A stretch of DNA of 22,934 bases, taken from an uncultured Subdoligranulum sp. GTDB taxonomy: Bacteria; Bacillota; Clostridia; Oscillospirales; Ruminococcaceae. The translations under genes were made by a program, and so were the position numbers. The notes beneath the pieces are model-generated. The model saw nothing but the letters and a program-made list of their open reading frames with translations, was not told the origin of the DNA and did not search any database. Positions within the stretch are counted from its first letter, which is position 1; each line of letters begins with the position of its first letter. The stretch lies in the NCBI GenBank assembly GCA_900545545.1, contig UQZO01000025.1:1-22934 (forward strand), read 5' to 3'. This document shows, piece after piece, positions 8,601-14,049 of the stretch.

Positions 8601-8829
8601 GGAAAACAACGGCAACACGGCTGTCAGCGTTTCCTTTGCATACAATGCCACCGTGGACGGCATCACCGGCAGCTTCACCGACGGGGAGAACCCGGTTTCC
8701 GCCCCCGTGGCCCTGCCTGAAAATGGCAGCAGCACCGTTTATCTGATACTGGCCGGCAAACCGGAGCAAAATCTGGATCACGCCAAAATCGGCAGCGTGA
8801 CCGTAACGATTGGAGGTGAGAGCGAATGA
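2668..8829 (+). CDS. Giant secreted GLUG-repeat surface protein
   Basis: A 2053-residue exported protein from the TTG start. Residues 1-28 are a signal peptide ending VYA. Residues about 32-215 are Cys/His-rich with repeats such as HVHDETCGYSEG, EHTDDCY and ECTCETLC. Residues about 242-341 form an Ig-like beta domain. Four tandem modules follow (about 352-711, 713-1145, 1145-1465 and 1470-1920). Each opens with a QLFWFAALVNG-type block and a DITIP...GTFDG block, continues with GLUG repeats (GGVCGYN..ITNCYNTG type, about 27 in all), and closes with YLLNG...W.QNLD...PVLDSSH. Short linkers between modules carry FCTVCG- or FCECG-type Cys motifs. Residues about 1932-2053 are the SVDxxW/WNPDTHEY domain shared with the two small proteins downstream. 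There is no sortase signal and no C-terminal membrane anchor. I infer an adhesin or matrix protein with beta-helical segments. Confidence 0.9.
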   Translation: MKQKWKRPLALLLSVAMMFSMSGTPVYAADMETGASAVCPHHVHDETCGYSEGTPCTHEHTDDCYTLVTQCVHEHTAECYSDGILPAEGEEKAADACTHVCNEESGCITKELNCPHVHDETCGYSEGSPCTFDPSDCELCNPTDSGEPEGPAECTCETLCTEGVGNLNCPVCTQDIAACQGEAPAECTCETLCTADSVNPDCPVCSAEGADLTACAGTVEEGDAAEETDPAQNPAEQTVTAWEWIGADNLNEGTLPLTGAGEANPVDFDTVVTMLPTGVTATVAGSEEPAELALTWSCEGFPAQATEGEYTFTAALPEGYALSADAAGLTVSVILGGGTTMVGLRRPQGEGIESNPYNIYYKEEMFWFAALVNGTLTDGTEQNSAAWAKVWNSIDLGNEQWTPIGTKEHPYTGRFTGVDQYSTTISGLRIDNATSYSGLFGYLGNGAEVDIFTVEGTITINSSDVCYVGGVAGASKQGSAIMCVNSNVDIQIGSGLTGIAHIGGILGDIYDNGTHPIVNRCINGGNITVGDNTKADQLGGIVGYAWIGDITNCANLGKVSGGNQDVGGIIGYCNNNEIIIRNCLNGVAVSGNQYVGGIIGRDPTHQAEIHWCYYIDGNDRDVGNGDQKRAEKVTMEQIASGYVTYMLNEKKTAYTFWRQTLSRDAYPTLDLSHSLVYEVDGKYTNDPTGHVHAFSEDGFCECGEKQPALLVDGVYQISNAGQLLWFANYINSTYTYSVNGKLMNDITIPDGYSWTPIANAAAPYTGTFDGAGHTIDNLVANQPGVSYMGFVVSLKGTIKDLTLGSSCSVTGRNRTGSICGINEGTITNCHNNGNVTGAEYVGGICGENNGIVTNCDNTGSVRGSSELVGGICGLSSNTVSNCHNDGNVTGTGEYANYVGGVSGYNGGTITNSYNTGTVRSAYESVGGVCGQNYKSISNCWNTGDIYAKSRAGGVCGYNETGTSSATLTNCYNTGDVITSSRGDTGGVCAVNSNATITNCYNTGAVSAASTSYVGGVCGNNTNTGTINNCYWLDTVVCDSGIYSGNAGEATAKSSEAFANGEVCYLLNGGSTSSPAWRQNVDKGTIDSLPVPDSSHNVVYRTYESDCASLAYSNTQGTDMPTSHYGYDENGFCTVCGAGEPTSKNASGAYVIRTAGNLFWFAALVNGDRDVILQTPQDSNAKAVLANDITIPATIPYGRVWVAIAASKTFSSSATTVADTTDISYGGTFDGQGHTISNLSLGVNSTYKTNGIFGAVTGTIRNLGVVGVSFNNNGSYDGRFGALCGLLLTNGTIENCFVRNSTVKSESKIAGAIAGANYGGNIVNCFEYGNTITGHSRIGHLVGDNQNDAKTGTLIGTVTNCYSDTKLVGTQVGNATGDVKSTSQFASGEVTYLLNGANPSDTNVWRQNLDDGTVDTLPVLDSSHKVVYAKYLCNGKISGKYSNSVTDPEHPYSEDGFCTVCGQYQPAEKNADVYEISNAGQLFWFAALVNGDETHAEFDSQNAAASAKLMNDITIPDGYKWTSIGSQSAPYTGTFDGANYTIDGLKIEGGRAQHQGFVSYLGAGAIQNLTLGENGSVTGGKYTGAICGWNDAGTITGCTNNGAVNGSGDLGGICGHNLGTVESCTNNGKVTNSGAETVGGICGYSHTSITGCTNDGDIDGGGQRHVGGIVGYIDDSVNGVTIQDCTNSGAVNGGDRTGGICGFADAGITGCTNDGAVTGSDRDTGGVCGSANGGTIQDCTNTGTVTGRTQNTGGVCGYANCTVTGCYNTGRVSTGKYVGGVCGYSDANASVTNCYNTGSLSAGQYTGGVCGGNGGAIANCHNAGATDYGVCGNNKSSDENSITNCYYLDTTCSSAIGGTGKGTATAKTDTAFASGEVTYLLNGSTSEGDLVWYQNLDNGKEKDNVPVLDSSHGIVYRIEADPVFYSNDPNSQPPVIISVDITWGDLSFTYSDGTWNPDTHEYDGEGWTVDKEGGNTVKVENNGNTAVSVSFAYNATVDGITGSFTDGENPVSAPVALPENGSSTVYLILAGKPEQNLDHAKIGSVTVTIGGESE
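4888..4924 (+). repeat. Direct repeat copy 1 inside the giant gene
   Basis: A 37-base stretch encoding KLMNDITIPDGY in module 2 is identical to 7186-7222 in module 4. The copies are 2298 bases (766 codons) apart and in the same frame. Confidence 0.9.
7186..7222 (+). repeat. Direct repeat copy 2 inside the giant gene
   Basis: Identical to 4888-4924. Recombination between the copies would remove 766 codons in frame and leave a two-module protein. Confidence 0.9.
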
Positions 8830-9341
8830 AGGGAAAGAAAATTTTGATTCCTGTGCTGCTTCTGATTACGTTGATTGCCATCGGCGTGACCATCTGGGCC
8901 TTGTGCTTCCGGGACACGGCCCCGGTGCTGGCTCCGGATTACGCCCCGGTGGAGGAGGAATCCAACGCCCAGGCCATTGAGGACGACAGCGGTGAAAAGC
9001 TGGAGGCTGAAGAAGGCGGCGGGGCGGTAAGCCTCACCTATTCCAATGAGGTCACCATCGACCTGTCCGATAAAGCGGCCAGCCTTGTGTTTGCCAATCC
9101 CGGCAAGTCGGTGCAGGACATGGTGGTGCAGATCGTCATTGACGATACCGTGATCGTCCAGTCCGGCACCTTAAAGCCGGGCAACCAGATCACCACCCTG
9201 AACCTGCTGGACGGGGCGGAAAAACAGCTCCAACCCGGCGGGTACGACGGAAAGTTTGTCGTTTTCTACTATGACCCCGACACCGGCGAAAAGGCCGTGG
9301 TCAACACCGAAATTCCCATCACCGTTACGGTGCAGGAATAA
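8826..9341 (+). CDS. Membrane-anchored beta-domain protein A1
   Basis: A 171-residue protein whose ATG overlaps the giant gene's TGA (ATGA), with GGAGGTGAG upstream, so translation is coupled. Residues 6-28 are one hydrophobic membrane segment after MKGKKI; the rest would face outside. An acidic linker (about 30-65) precedes a beta-rich domain (about 75-171) with the pattern FANPGKS...VIDDTVIVQSGTLKPG...Y.GKFVVFYYDPDTGEKAVV. The same layout recurs in the protein at 10570-11073 (A2). Similar N-anchored proteins occur near clostridial surface genes as I recall, but I know no assigned function. Its coupling to the giant gene suggests it tethers or chaperones the giant protein or the shared domain at the membrane. 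Confidence 0.8.
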   Translation: MKGKKILIPVLLLITLIAIGVTIWALCFRDTAPVLAPDYAPVEEESNAQAIEDDSGEKLEAEEGGGAVSLTYSNEVTIDLSDKAASLVFANPGKSVQDMVVQIVIDDTVIVQSGTLKPGNQITTLNLLDGAEKQLQPGGYDGKFVVFYYDPDTGEKAVVNTEIPITVTVQE

Positions 9342-9367
9342 ATGATTTTTACATGGAGGAAAAACCA

Positions 9368-9895
9368 ATGAAAAAAATAATTGCAGTTGCGCTCGCTCTG
9401 ACGATGACCCTGGGCATGAGCACCACCGCTCTGGCCGCCGGCAATGTGGACGGCGCCGGCGTAGGTTCACAGGATCCCATTGATGTCACCGCCAAATACA
9501 ACGACGATGCCACGGAGCCTACCGTGTACAGCGTGGATCTCACATGGGAGGATATGACCTTTACTTACAACGAATCCGGCGCCAGAACCTGGGATCCGGA
9601 CACCCACACCTATACGGATACCACCTCTGCCGGTTGGGATAAGGTCACCGCTGCGGTTACGGCCACCAACCACTCCAACGCCCAGGTTACGGTCAAATTC
9701 GATTATACCCCGCAGGGCGCTACCGGCGTGAACGCCTCCATGAGCAAGGACAGCTTCAAATTGGCTGCCGGTGTGGAAAATAAGCCTAACGAAGCTGCCA
9801 CGGACAGCTCTATTCTGACGATTACCGGCACGCCCAACAACAGCGTTACCGCAGAGGGCGTCACCATCGGCACCGTCACGGTCACCATCGAGTAA
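9368..9895 (+). CDS. Small secreted protein B1 sharing the giant's C-terminal domain
   Basis: A 175-residue secreted protein. The ATG at 9368 has GGAGG 8 bases upstream and starts a signal peptide (MKKIIAVALALTMT...ALAA, about 1-22); the earlier in-frame ATG at 9353 lacks an RBS. The mature protein is one domain with SVDLTWEDMTFTY, WDPDTHTY, TNHSNAQV and a C-terminal IGTVTVTIE. The same signature in the same order forms residues 1932-2053 of the giant protein and most of B2. No cell-wall anchor, membrane helix or catalytic motif is visible. Being short, exported and duplicated, it could be a repeating subunit or soluble partner of the giant protein; this is inference. I do not recognise a named family. 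Confidence 0.85.
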   Translation: MKKIIAVALALTMTLGMSTTALAAGNVDGAGVGSQDPIDVTAKYNDDATEPTVYSVDLTWEDMTFTYNESGARTWDPDTHTYTDTTSAGWDKVTAAVTATNHSNAQVTVKFDYTPQGATGVNASMSKDSFKLAAGVENKPNEAATDSSILTITGTPNNSVTAEGVTIGTVTVTIE

Positions 9896-9925
9896 CAGCA
9901 AAGCTATCATAAAGGAGAGAATATC

Positions 9926-10459
9926 ATGAACATGAAAAAATTGGTTTCCATGCTGGCTGTGGCCGCTCTGACCTGCACCATGGGTACTACCGCTTTTGCG
10001 GCAGATCAGGACGGCGTAAACACCGGCAGTTACTCCGCTGATGTCAAGGGTACCTATAATGCCGGCGGCTCCGGCGCTGTTGTATACAGCGTGGACATCG
10101 CCTGGACCGACATGAACTTTACTTATACCGGCGCCGGTGAAGGTACCTGGGACCCGGAGACCCACCAGTATAGCGGAAGCTCTGAGGGGGCCTGGACTGC
10201 CAGCAATGACTCCATCACCGTGACCAACCACTCTAACGCCGCAGTCAAGGCCACTGCTTCCTATCAGGCCGAAACCGGCTATGAGAGCACCACCATGAGC
10301 TTCGGCAACAACGAGGCCACGGTAGCTACCGCCGTGGGTACAGAAGTTGATTCGGCTCCCAGCGCCACCATCACCGTTACCCCCGGCGGAACCCTTGCCG
10401 AAAGCGCCGATGGCGGCAAGATTGGTACCATCACCGTAAGCATCGCTGCTGCGGAGTAA
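9926..10459 (+). CDS. Small secreted protein B2, paralogue of B1
   Basis: A 177-residue secreted protein with RBS AAAGGAGAG just upstream of the ATG. The signal peptide (about 1-26) ends TAFA before ADQDG. The mature domain shows SVDIAWTDMNFTY, WDPETHQY, TNHSNAAV and a C-terminal IGTITVSI, collinear with B1 and with the giant's C-terminus. B1 lies only 30 bases upstream, so they are a tandem duplication in one transcript. Sequence between the conserved blocks has diverged, which argues for distinct roles rather than a recent copy. Two hairpins follow the stop codon, which could make this a 3' end for a shorter transcript. Function unknown. Confidence 0.85.
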   Translation: MNMKKLVSMLAVAALTCTMGTTAFAADQDGVNTGSYSADVKGTYNAGGSGAVVYSVDIAWTDMNFTYTGAGEGTWDPETHQYSGSSEGAWTASNDSITVTNHSNAAVKATASYQAETGYESTTMSFGNNEATVATAVGTEVDSAPSATITVTPGGTLAESADGGKIGTITVSIAAAE

Positions 10460-10474
10460 TCAACAGCTTCAGTT

Positions 10475-10505
10475 GTCAAGGGGCAGGAAAAATCCGTCCC
10501 TTGAC
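10475..10505. repeat. Stem-loop 1 after B2
   Basis: Arms GTCAAGGG (10475-10482) and CCCTTGAC (10498-10505), with an inner GGA/TCC pairing. It starts about 15 bases past the B2 stop. There is no U-run, so it is more likely a transcript-end stabiliser or processing site than a classic terminator. Confidence 0.5.
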
Positions 10506-10511
10506 CTCTGA

Positions 10512-10544
10512 TGTCCGGGCATTGGCTCAGCCAGTGTCCAGACA
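10512..10544. repeat. Stem-loop 2 before A2
   Basis: Arms TGTCCGGGCATTGGCT (10512-10527) and AGCCAGTGTCCAGACA (10529-10544) pair over 16 positions with one mismatch and two wobbles around a single-base centre. It ends 6 bases before the A2 ribosome binding site. Confidence 0.55.
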
Positions 10545-10569
10545 TGAGAGAAAGGAGTGTGGTGTCGTT

Positions 10570-11073
10570 TTGGCGCAGCAAAAACATAGAAAAAATTGGG
10601 CTGTACCCGTTTTGGTGATAGTCTGCCTGCTGTGTCTGGCGATGATGGCCGCAGCTCTGGTATATACACAAAGCCCCGCACAGGGGGAATTTATCCCGCC
10701 GCCTTTTGAGGAATCGGCTGTGTCCGGTATCCCAGATGTGCCGGAAGAATTGGGCTGGCAGGAGCTGGACGCCCAGGCATTCCAGGTGGGGGTATGCGGG
10801 GCTGTCGTACTGGAAGGCAGCCAGGCCGACGTGTGGCTCACCAACCCGGAAGGAAATAACGTTTGGCTCAAGCTGCGGATTCTGGATGAAGATGGGGATG
10901 TTCTGGGTGAGACCGGACTGATCCGGCCCGGGGAATATGTGCAGTCCGTCACCTTTGACACGGTCCCGGCGCCCGGCACGGCGATTTCCATGAAGCTGAT
11001 GGCCTATGAGCCGGAGACATACCATTCCGCCGGTGCTGTCACTCTGAATACCACGATACAATCAGGAGGTTGA
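10570..11073 (+). CDS. Membrane-anchored beta-domain protein A2, related to A1
   Basis: A 167-residue protein from TTG at 10570, 12 bases after AAAGGAG; an in-frame TTG at 10501 lies inside hairpin DNA and has no RBS. After a basic start (QQKHRKN) comes one membrane helix (about 10-32), then a linker and an outward beta domain with TNPEGNNVWLKLRI, GLIRPGEY and YEPETYHSAGAVTLNTTI. Blocks match A1 in order: NP-G near the start, an I-D pair, G-L-PG, then Y-P-T and a final Thr-rich strand. It sits between the B pair and the sorting-signal protein C; its TGA is followed one base later by the ATG of C. The A-type gene therefore appears twice, as do the small B genes. A membrane-side assembly factor is possible; no enzymatic motif is visible. 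Confidence 0.75.
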   Translation: MAQQKHRKNWAVPVLVIVCLLCLAMMAAALVYTQSPAQGEFIPPPFEESAVSGIPDVPEELGWQELDAQAFQVGVCGAVVLEGSQADVWLTNPEGNNVWLKLRILDEDGDVLGETGLIRPGEYVQSVTFDTVPAPGTAISMKLMAYEPETYHSAGAVTLNTTIQSGG

Positions 11074-11074
11074 G

Positions 11075-11914
11075 ATGAAGAAACTGTTTCAGACTATTTT
11101 TGTGTCGGCGCTGTCTATCCTATTGTTTACGATGCCGGCATTTGCCGCCGCGCCGGAACCGGAGGAAATTCCGGTGGTGGCGCAATCTGTTCAGGAGACA
11201 GCATGGGCAGAAGCTACTGTCGTAGATGGTCAGGCCAGCGTCCAGCTGGAGGATGGCGTACAGGTTACGGTGAGCGGTGAGGCACTGGATGGATTGACCC
11301 TTGTGGTGTACCAGATCCCCCGCAGCGATGAACAGGCCTGGGCGTGGATGGAATCCTGCATGGAGAAATACGGGACCAATCTGTACCCCCTGGATCTGTT
11401 TTTTATGGACAGCCAGGGCGACCGGGTAGAAGTCCAGTCCGCTATTACCGTTACTGTGACCTACACGGGTGACTATCAGGCCCCGGCAGTGTTCTATCTG
11501 GCTGAGAATGGTTCCGTAACAAAAATGGAATCTCAGGCAGAAGATACGGCGATCACTTTTATCACCAACCACAACAGCTATTATGTGCTGGCGAAAACAG
11601 AAGGGATCAATACGCCTGTAGAGCCGGATAAGCCGGACGAGGATGGCTCCGGCCAGCCCTCTGACGGGGACACATCCCAGCCCGGCGACACGTCTCAACC
11701 CGGTGACACGTCCCAGCCCGGCGACACGTCCCAGCCCGGCGACACGTCCCAGCCCGGCGACACGTCTCAACCCGGTGACACGTCTCAGTCCGGCGGTTCG
11801 TCTCCCCAGACAGGAGATGACGGACAGCCGTTGGTATGGTGGGCACTCCTGCTGGTGTCTGGCGGAGCCCTTTTGATGATCCTTTCCCGTGCCAAAAAAC
11901 AAAATGAGAATTAA
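11075..11914 (+). CDS. Cell-wall protein with SPQTG sorting signal and GDTSQP repeats
   Basis: A 279-residue exported protein, RBS AGGAGG before the ATG. Residues 1-25 are a signal peptide ending AFAA. Residues about 45-180 form a beta-rich domain ending in a HNSYYVLAKT strand, a pattern seen before sorting signals in Firmicute wall proteins. Residues 198-239 are seven GDTSQP-type repeats, a wall-spanning stalk. The end has SPQTGDD, a hydrophobic segment (about 250-270) and a basic tail (RAKKQNEN), which is a sortase signal with Ser in place of the usual Leu. This fits the (S/P)PxTG motif known for Clostridioides difficile sortase B. No sortase gene lies in the window, so a host enzyme is needed. 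It may be the wall anchor for the whole assembly. Confidence 0.85.
   Translation: MKKLFQTIFVSALSILLFTMPAFAAAPEPEEIPVVAQSVQETAWAEATVVDGQASVQLEDGVQVTVSGEALDGLTLVVYQIPRSDEQAWAWMESCMEKYGTNLYPLDLFFMDSQGDRVEVQSAITVTVTYTGDYQAPAVFYLAENGSVTKMESQAEDTAITFITNHNSYYVLAKTEGINTPVEPDKPDEDGSGQPSDGDTSQPGDTSQPGDTSQPGDTSQPGDTSQPGDTSQPGDTSQSGGSSPQTGDDGQPLVWWALLLVSGGALLMILSRAKKQNEN
11666..11791 (+). repeat. Seven 18-base tandem repeats (GDTSQP)
   Basis: Seven tandem 18-base units encode GDTSQP, the last ending in Ser. Several units are identical or differ by one or two bases, so the copy number can change by slippage without a frameshift. Confidence 0.95.
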
Positions 11915-11985
11915 TCCGCAAGGACTATCGTTGAAAACAGCTCGGGAATGCGTAGAAAGCCACTTAAGAGCTGCCATTATATTAT

Positions 11986-12022
11986 AGAGAGGGAACGGTA
12001 TACGATTTACCGTTCCCTCTCT
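11986..12022 (+). terminator. Strong hairpin between convergent genes
   Basis: Perfect 15-base arms (AGAGAGGGAACGGTA at 11986-12000, complement at 12008-12022) with a 7-base loop, followed on the plus strand by a T-rich stretch. It lies between the plus-strand surface cassette and the minus-strand relaxase gene, whose stop codon is inside it, so it probably ends both transcripts. Confidence 0.8.
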
Positions 12023-13704
12023 TTGCTCTTTTTCTTTTGAAAAGTCTGCTGTCCTTTCTGCACTTGCCGCACCATCCTCCGCACGGCCTGCCGCTCCATA
12101 TCTTCATGAAGCATCCGGGAAACAGCCTTTTTGCTGTCAAACATCAGCAGCGGGCTGTATTTCTCGCCATAAACCTGCTGTGCCCGGTTCTCCGCCTCCT
12201 GCTCCTTGCCGGGGCGGATGGCCTGTTTTGCTTCGTAGAGCTGCACCGGATCAACGCTCTGTGCCTGCTCCCGAAGCCCGGTATATTCAGTCAGGGCAGC
12301 ATCCAACTCGGCAGAATATTTCTGTTCCTGTTCTTCCAACCGTTTCAAGCTCTGCTCCATGGCGGCAATGTCTTTAGGAAATTTATCGGCAGCATCTTCC
12401 TCTGTATATGACAGCGATGCCAGAAGCAGATTCTTTTCCGAACGCAGTTCCTCCAAATCCTCTGTCAGTGCCGCAATCTTAGCCGCCAGTTCCCGGTGCC
12501 GAAATACATGAACCGCAGAGAGCGCCTCTTTCTCGAAAAGCAGACTGCGGCGCTCCTTCGTCTTATCCCGAATGTCCTTTGCAAGCTGATTGTACTGTGC
12601 GAGAGCAGGGCGCAGCGTATTCAGCGAAGTGTTCAGACGCTCCTTGCCTTTGCGGAGATACCTCAGCTGATAGCAGAACAGCAGCAGATTTTTACGCAGA
12701 TTCTCCATGGCAGCGGCAAGTGCCGGGATGGTATTTTTAACTGCCTGGGCCAGCTTTTTGACCTGTCCCCTCAGCTCCCGGAGCAGGGCATTGTCGGTCT
12801 TGATCTGCCGGTTCAGCTCGCACCGGTCAGAGATGATACCCTTTTTTTCCATGGCTCTGGCAACCACACCCTCATGGACCGTGGGCCGCTCCAGCAGACC
12901 ACGCTCGGCATGGCTGCGGTGGTCGATGTGTTCCTCATGTCCGGTGCGCTCCAGATGGCGGTTTGCCACATCTGCCCATGCAGCCCGCCACAGAACAAGT
13001 TGCTCATCGCTGTTCCAGCGTTCCGTGATGGGATTTTGTCTGCCATATTTGGTACTTTTGGGATACTTGGATACCCGTTCATAATCCTGGGCCTGCGCTG
13101 CGGACGGGGCCATATACACCTTCTTTTTGCCTACCTTGTACTGGTACTGTTTCTCCCAGCCGTCGGCCTGCGCCTGTTTGAACTCGCCGGCGGTAAAGCC
13201 CCGTTCCTCGCCATCTTTGACACAGAGATATTCTTTCTCGGTCTTGTACTGCCATTTTCCCTTTTCATCCAGCGGGCGCACCGTCAGCAGGATATGGGCA
13301 TGGGGATTGTGTCCGGGAGGATACGGGTCATGGATAGCAGCGTCGGCGCACATCCCGTCTGCCACAAACTGCTCCTTGATGAAATCTTGCAGAAGCTGGA
13401 TTTGTTCCTCCCGGCTCAGTTCTATGGGCAGCGCCGCCACAAATTCACGGGCGAGACGACTGTCCTTTGCTGTTTCGGTTTCCTCCACGGCGTTCCACAG
13501 GGTTTCCCGATCCTGCCACTCTGCGGGGGCCGTGGCTGGCAGAAAAACCTGCCGCCACCCAAGGCCCTGTTTGCGGGTGTAGTCGTGCTGCACCCCGTCG
13601 TAATCGTTGAGCATCCGGGAACAGCTCAGATAGGCCGCAGCAGCCACAGCGGAGCGTCCGGCTCCACGGCTGACCATCTTGGCCTCCAAATGATAAATTG
13701 CCAT
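12007..13704 (-). CDS. mobA: MOBQ-type relaxase (MobA/MobL family)
   Basis: A 565-residue conjugative relaxase that would nick oriT and carry the single strand to a recipient. The N-terminus MAIYHLEAKMVSR and Tyr25 line up with R1162/RSF1010 MobA, where Tyr25 is the nicking residue. The metal site is HDPYPPGHNPHAH at 125-137. After about residue 290 the protein is largely charged coiled coil, ending in a Lys/Arg-rich tail. It lacks the primase domain of RSF1010 MobA, as usual for Gram-positive MobA/MobL proteins. It is read away from the non-coding region that holds a matching nic motif. No coupling protein or type IV secretion genes are visible, so transfer would need a helper. Confidence 0.96.
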   Translation of the reverse strand: MAIYHLEAKMVSRGAGRSAVAAAAYLSCSRMLNDYDGVQHDYTRKQGLGWRQVFLPATAPAEWQDRETLWNAVEETETAKDSRLAREFVAALPIELSREEQIQLLQDFIKEQFVADGMCADAAIHDPYPPGHNPHAHILLTVRPLDEKGKWQYKTEKEYLCVKDGEERGFTAGEFKQAQADGWEKQYQYKVGKKKVYMAPSAAQAQDYERVSKYPKSTKYGRQNPITERWNSDEQLVLWRAAWADVANRHLERTGHEEHIDHRSHAERGLLERPTVHEGVVARAMEKKGIISDRCELNRQIKTDNALLRELRGQVKKLAQAVKNTIPALAAAMENLRKNLLLFCYQLRYLRKGKERLNTSLNTLRPALAQYNQLAKDIRDKTKERRSLLFEKEALSAVHVFRHRELAAKIAALTEDLEELRSEKNLLLASLSYTEEDAADKFPKDIAAMEQSLKRLEEQEQKYSAELDAALTEYTGLREQAQSVDPVQLYEAKQAIRPGKEQEAENRAQQVYGEKYSPLLMFDSKKAVSRMLHEDMERQAVRRMVRQVQKGQQTFQKKKSKERER

Positions 13705-13721
13705 TGTCTACCGTCCTTTCT

Positions 13722-14043
13722 GAAGGGCTACTGTGAAACGCAGCAGCCCTTCTTCTGTACTCGATTGCAACAGGTACGTCGTGAAATGCGACGTACCTCC
13801 AGCAGGGGTGGAACGATTCGTTACACCCCTGTATCTGTGTCAAGCTGCCGGTGGCAGGTTGACACAGGCAGGCGGCGAGATGGGGTGGCAATATACCACC
13901 CCATAAATAGGGGGCTTACAAAATGGAACTCCCTTGCCGACTGCATGGACAAGGCTGGCAGTTTGACAGAAATGCAGCCTTGTCCAGCGGCGTCCGCAGA
14001 CGCCGCAATCCCCCTCGGAGAGCGCACGTGCCCGACCAACGGG
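13722..14043. repeat. Array of stem-loops in the 438-base non-coding region
   Basis: Between the relaxase start and the nic site lie consecutive inverted repeats: GAAGGGCT/AGCCCTTC (13722-13752, extended by CTG/CAG), AGGTACGTCG/CGACGTACCT (13772-13798), AGGGGTG/CACCCCT with inner AACGA/TCGTT (13804-13830), CTGTGTCAA/TTGACACAG with inner CTGCC/GGCAG (13835-13867), ATGGGGTGG/CCACCCCAT (13880-13904), GGACAAGGCT/AGCCTTGTCC (13947-13985), GCGGCGTC/GACGCCGC (13987-14006) and CCCG/CGGG (14031-14043). No coding region is supported here. The array probably belongs to oriT (relaxase or accessory binding, strand re-ligation) or to a lagging-strand start site; which one is not shown. Confidence 0.85.
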
Positions 14044-14049
14044 AGGGCT

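Noticed and set aside
6217..8781. An 854-codon minus-strand frame opposite the giant gene
   Set aside because: It arises from repetitive GC-rich codons of the GLUG gene read backwards; low-complexity Ala/Gly/Val product, no RBS, no family.
11666..11791. The 18-base tandem units as origin iterons
   Set aside because: They are in frame within a coding region and encode a typical stalk repeat before a sorting signal.
13722..14043. The hairpin array as a CRISPR array
   Set aside because: Arms differ from hairpin to hairpin and there is no constant direct repeat with regular spacers.
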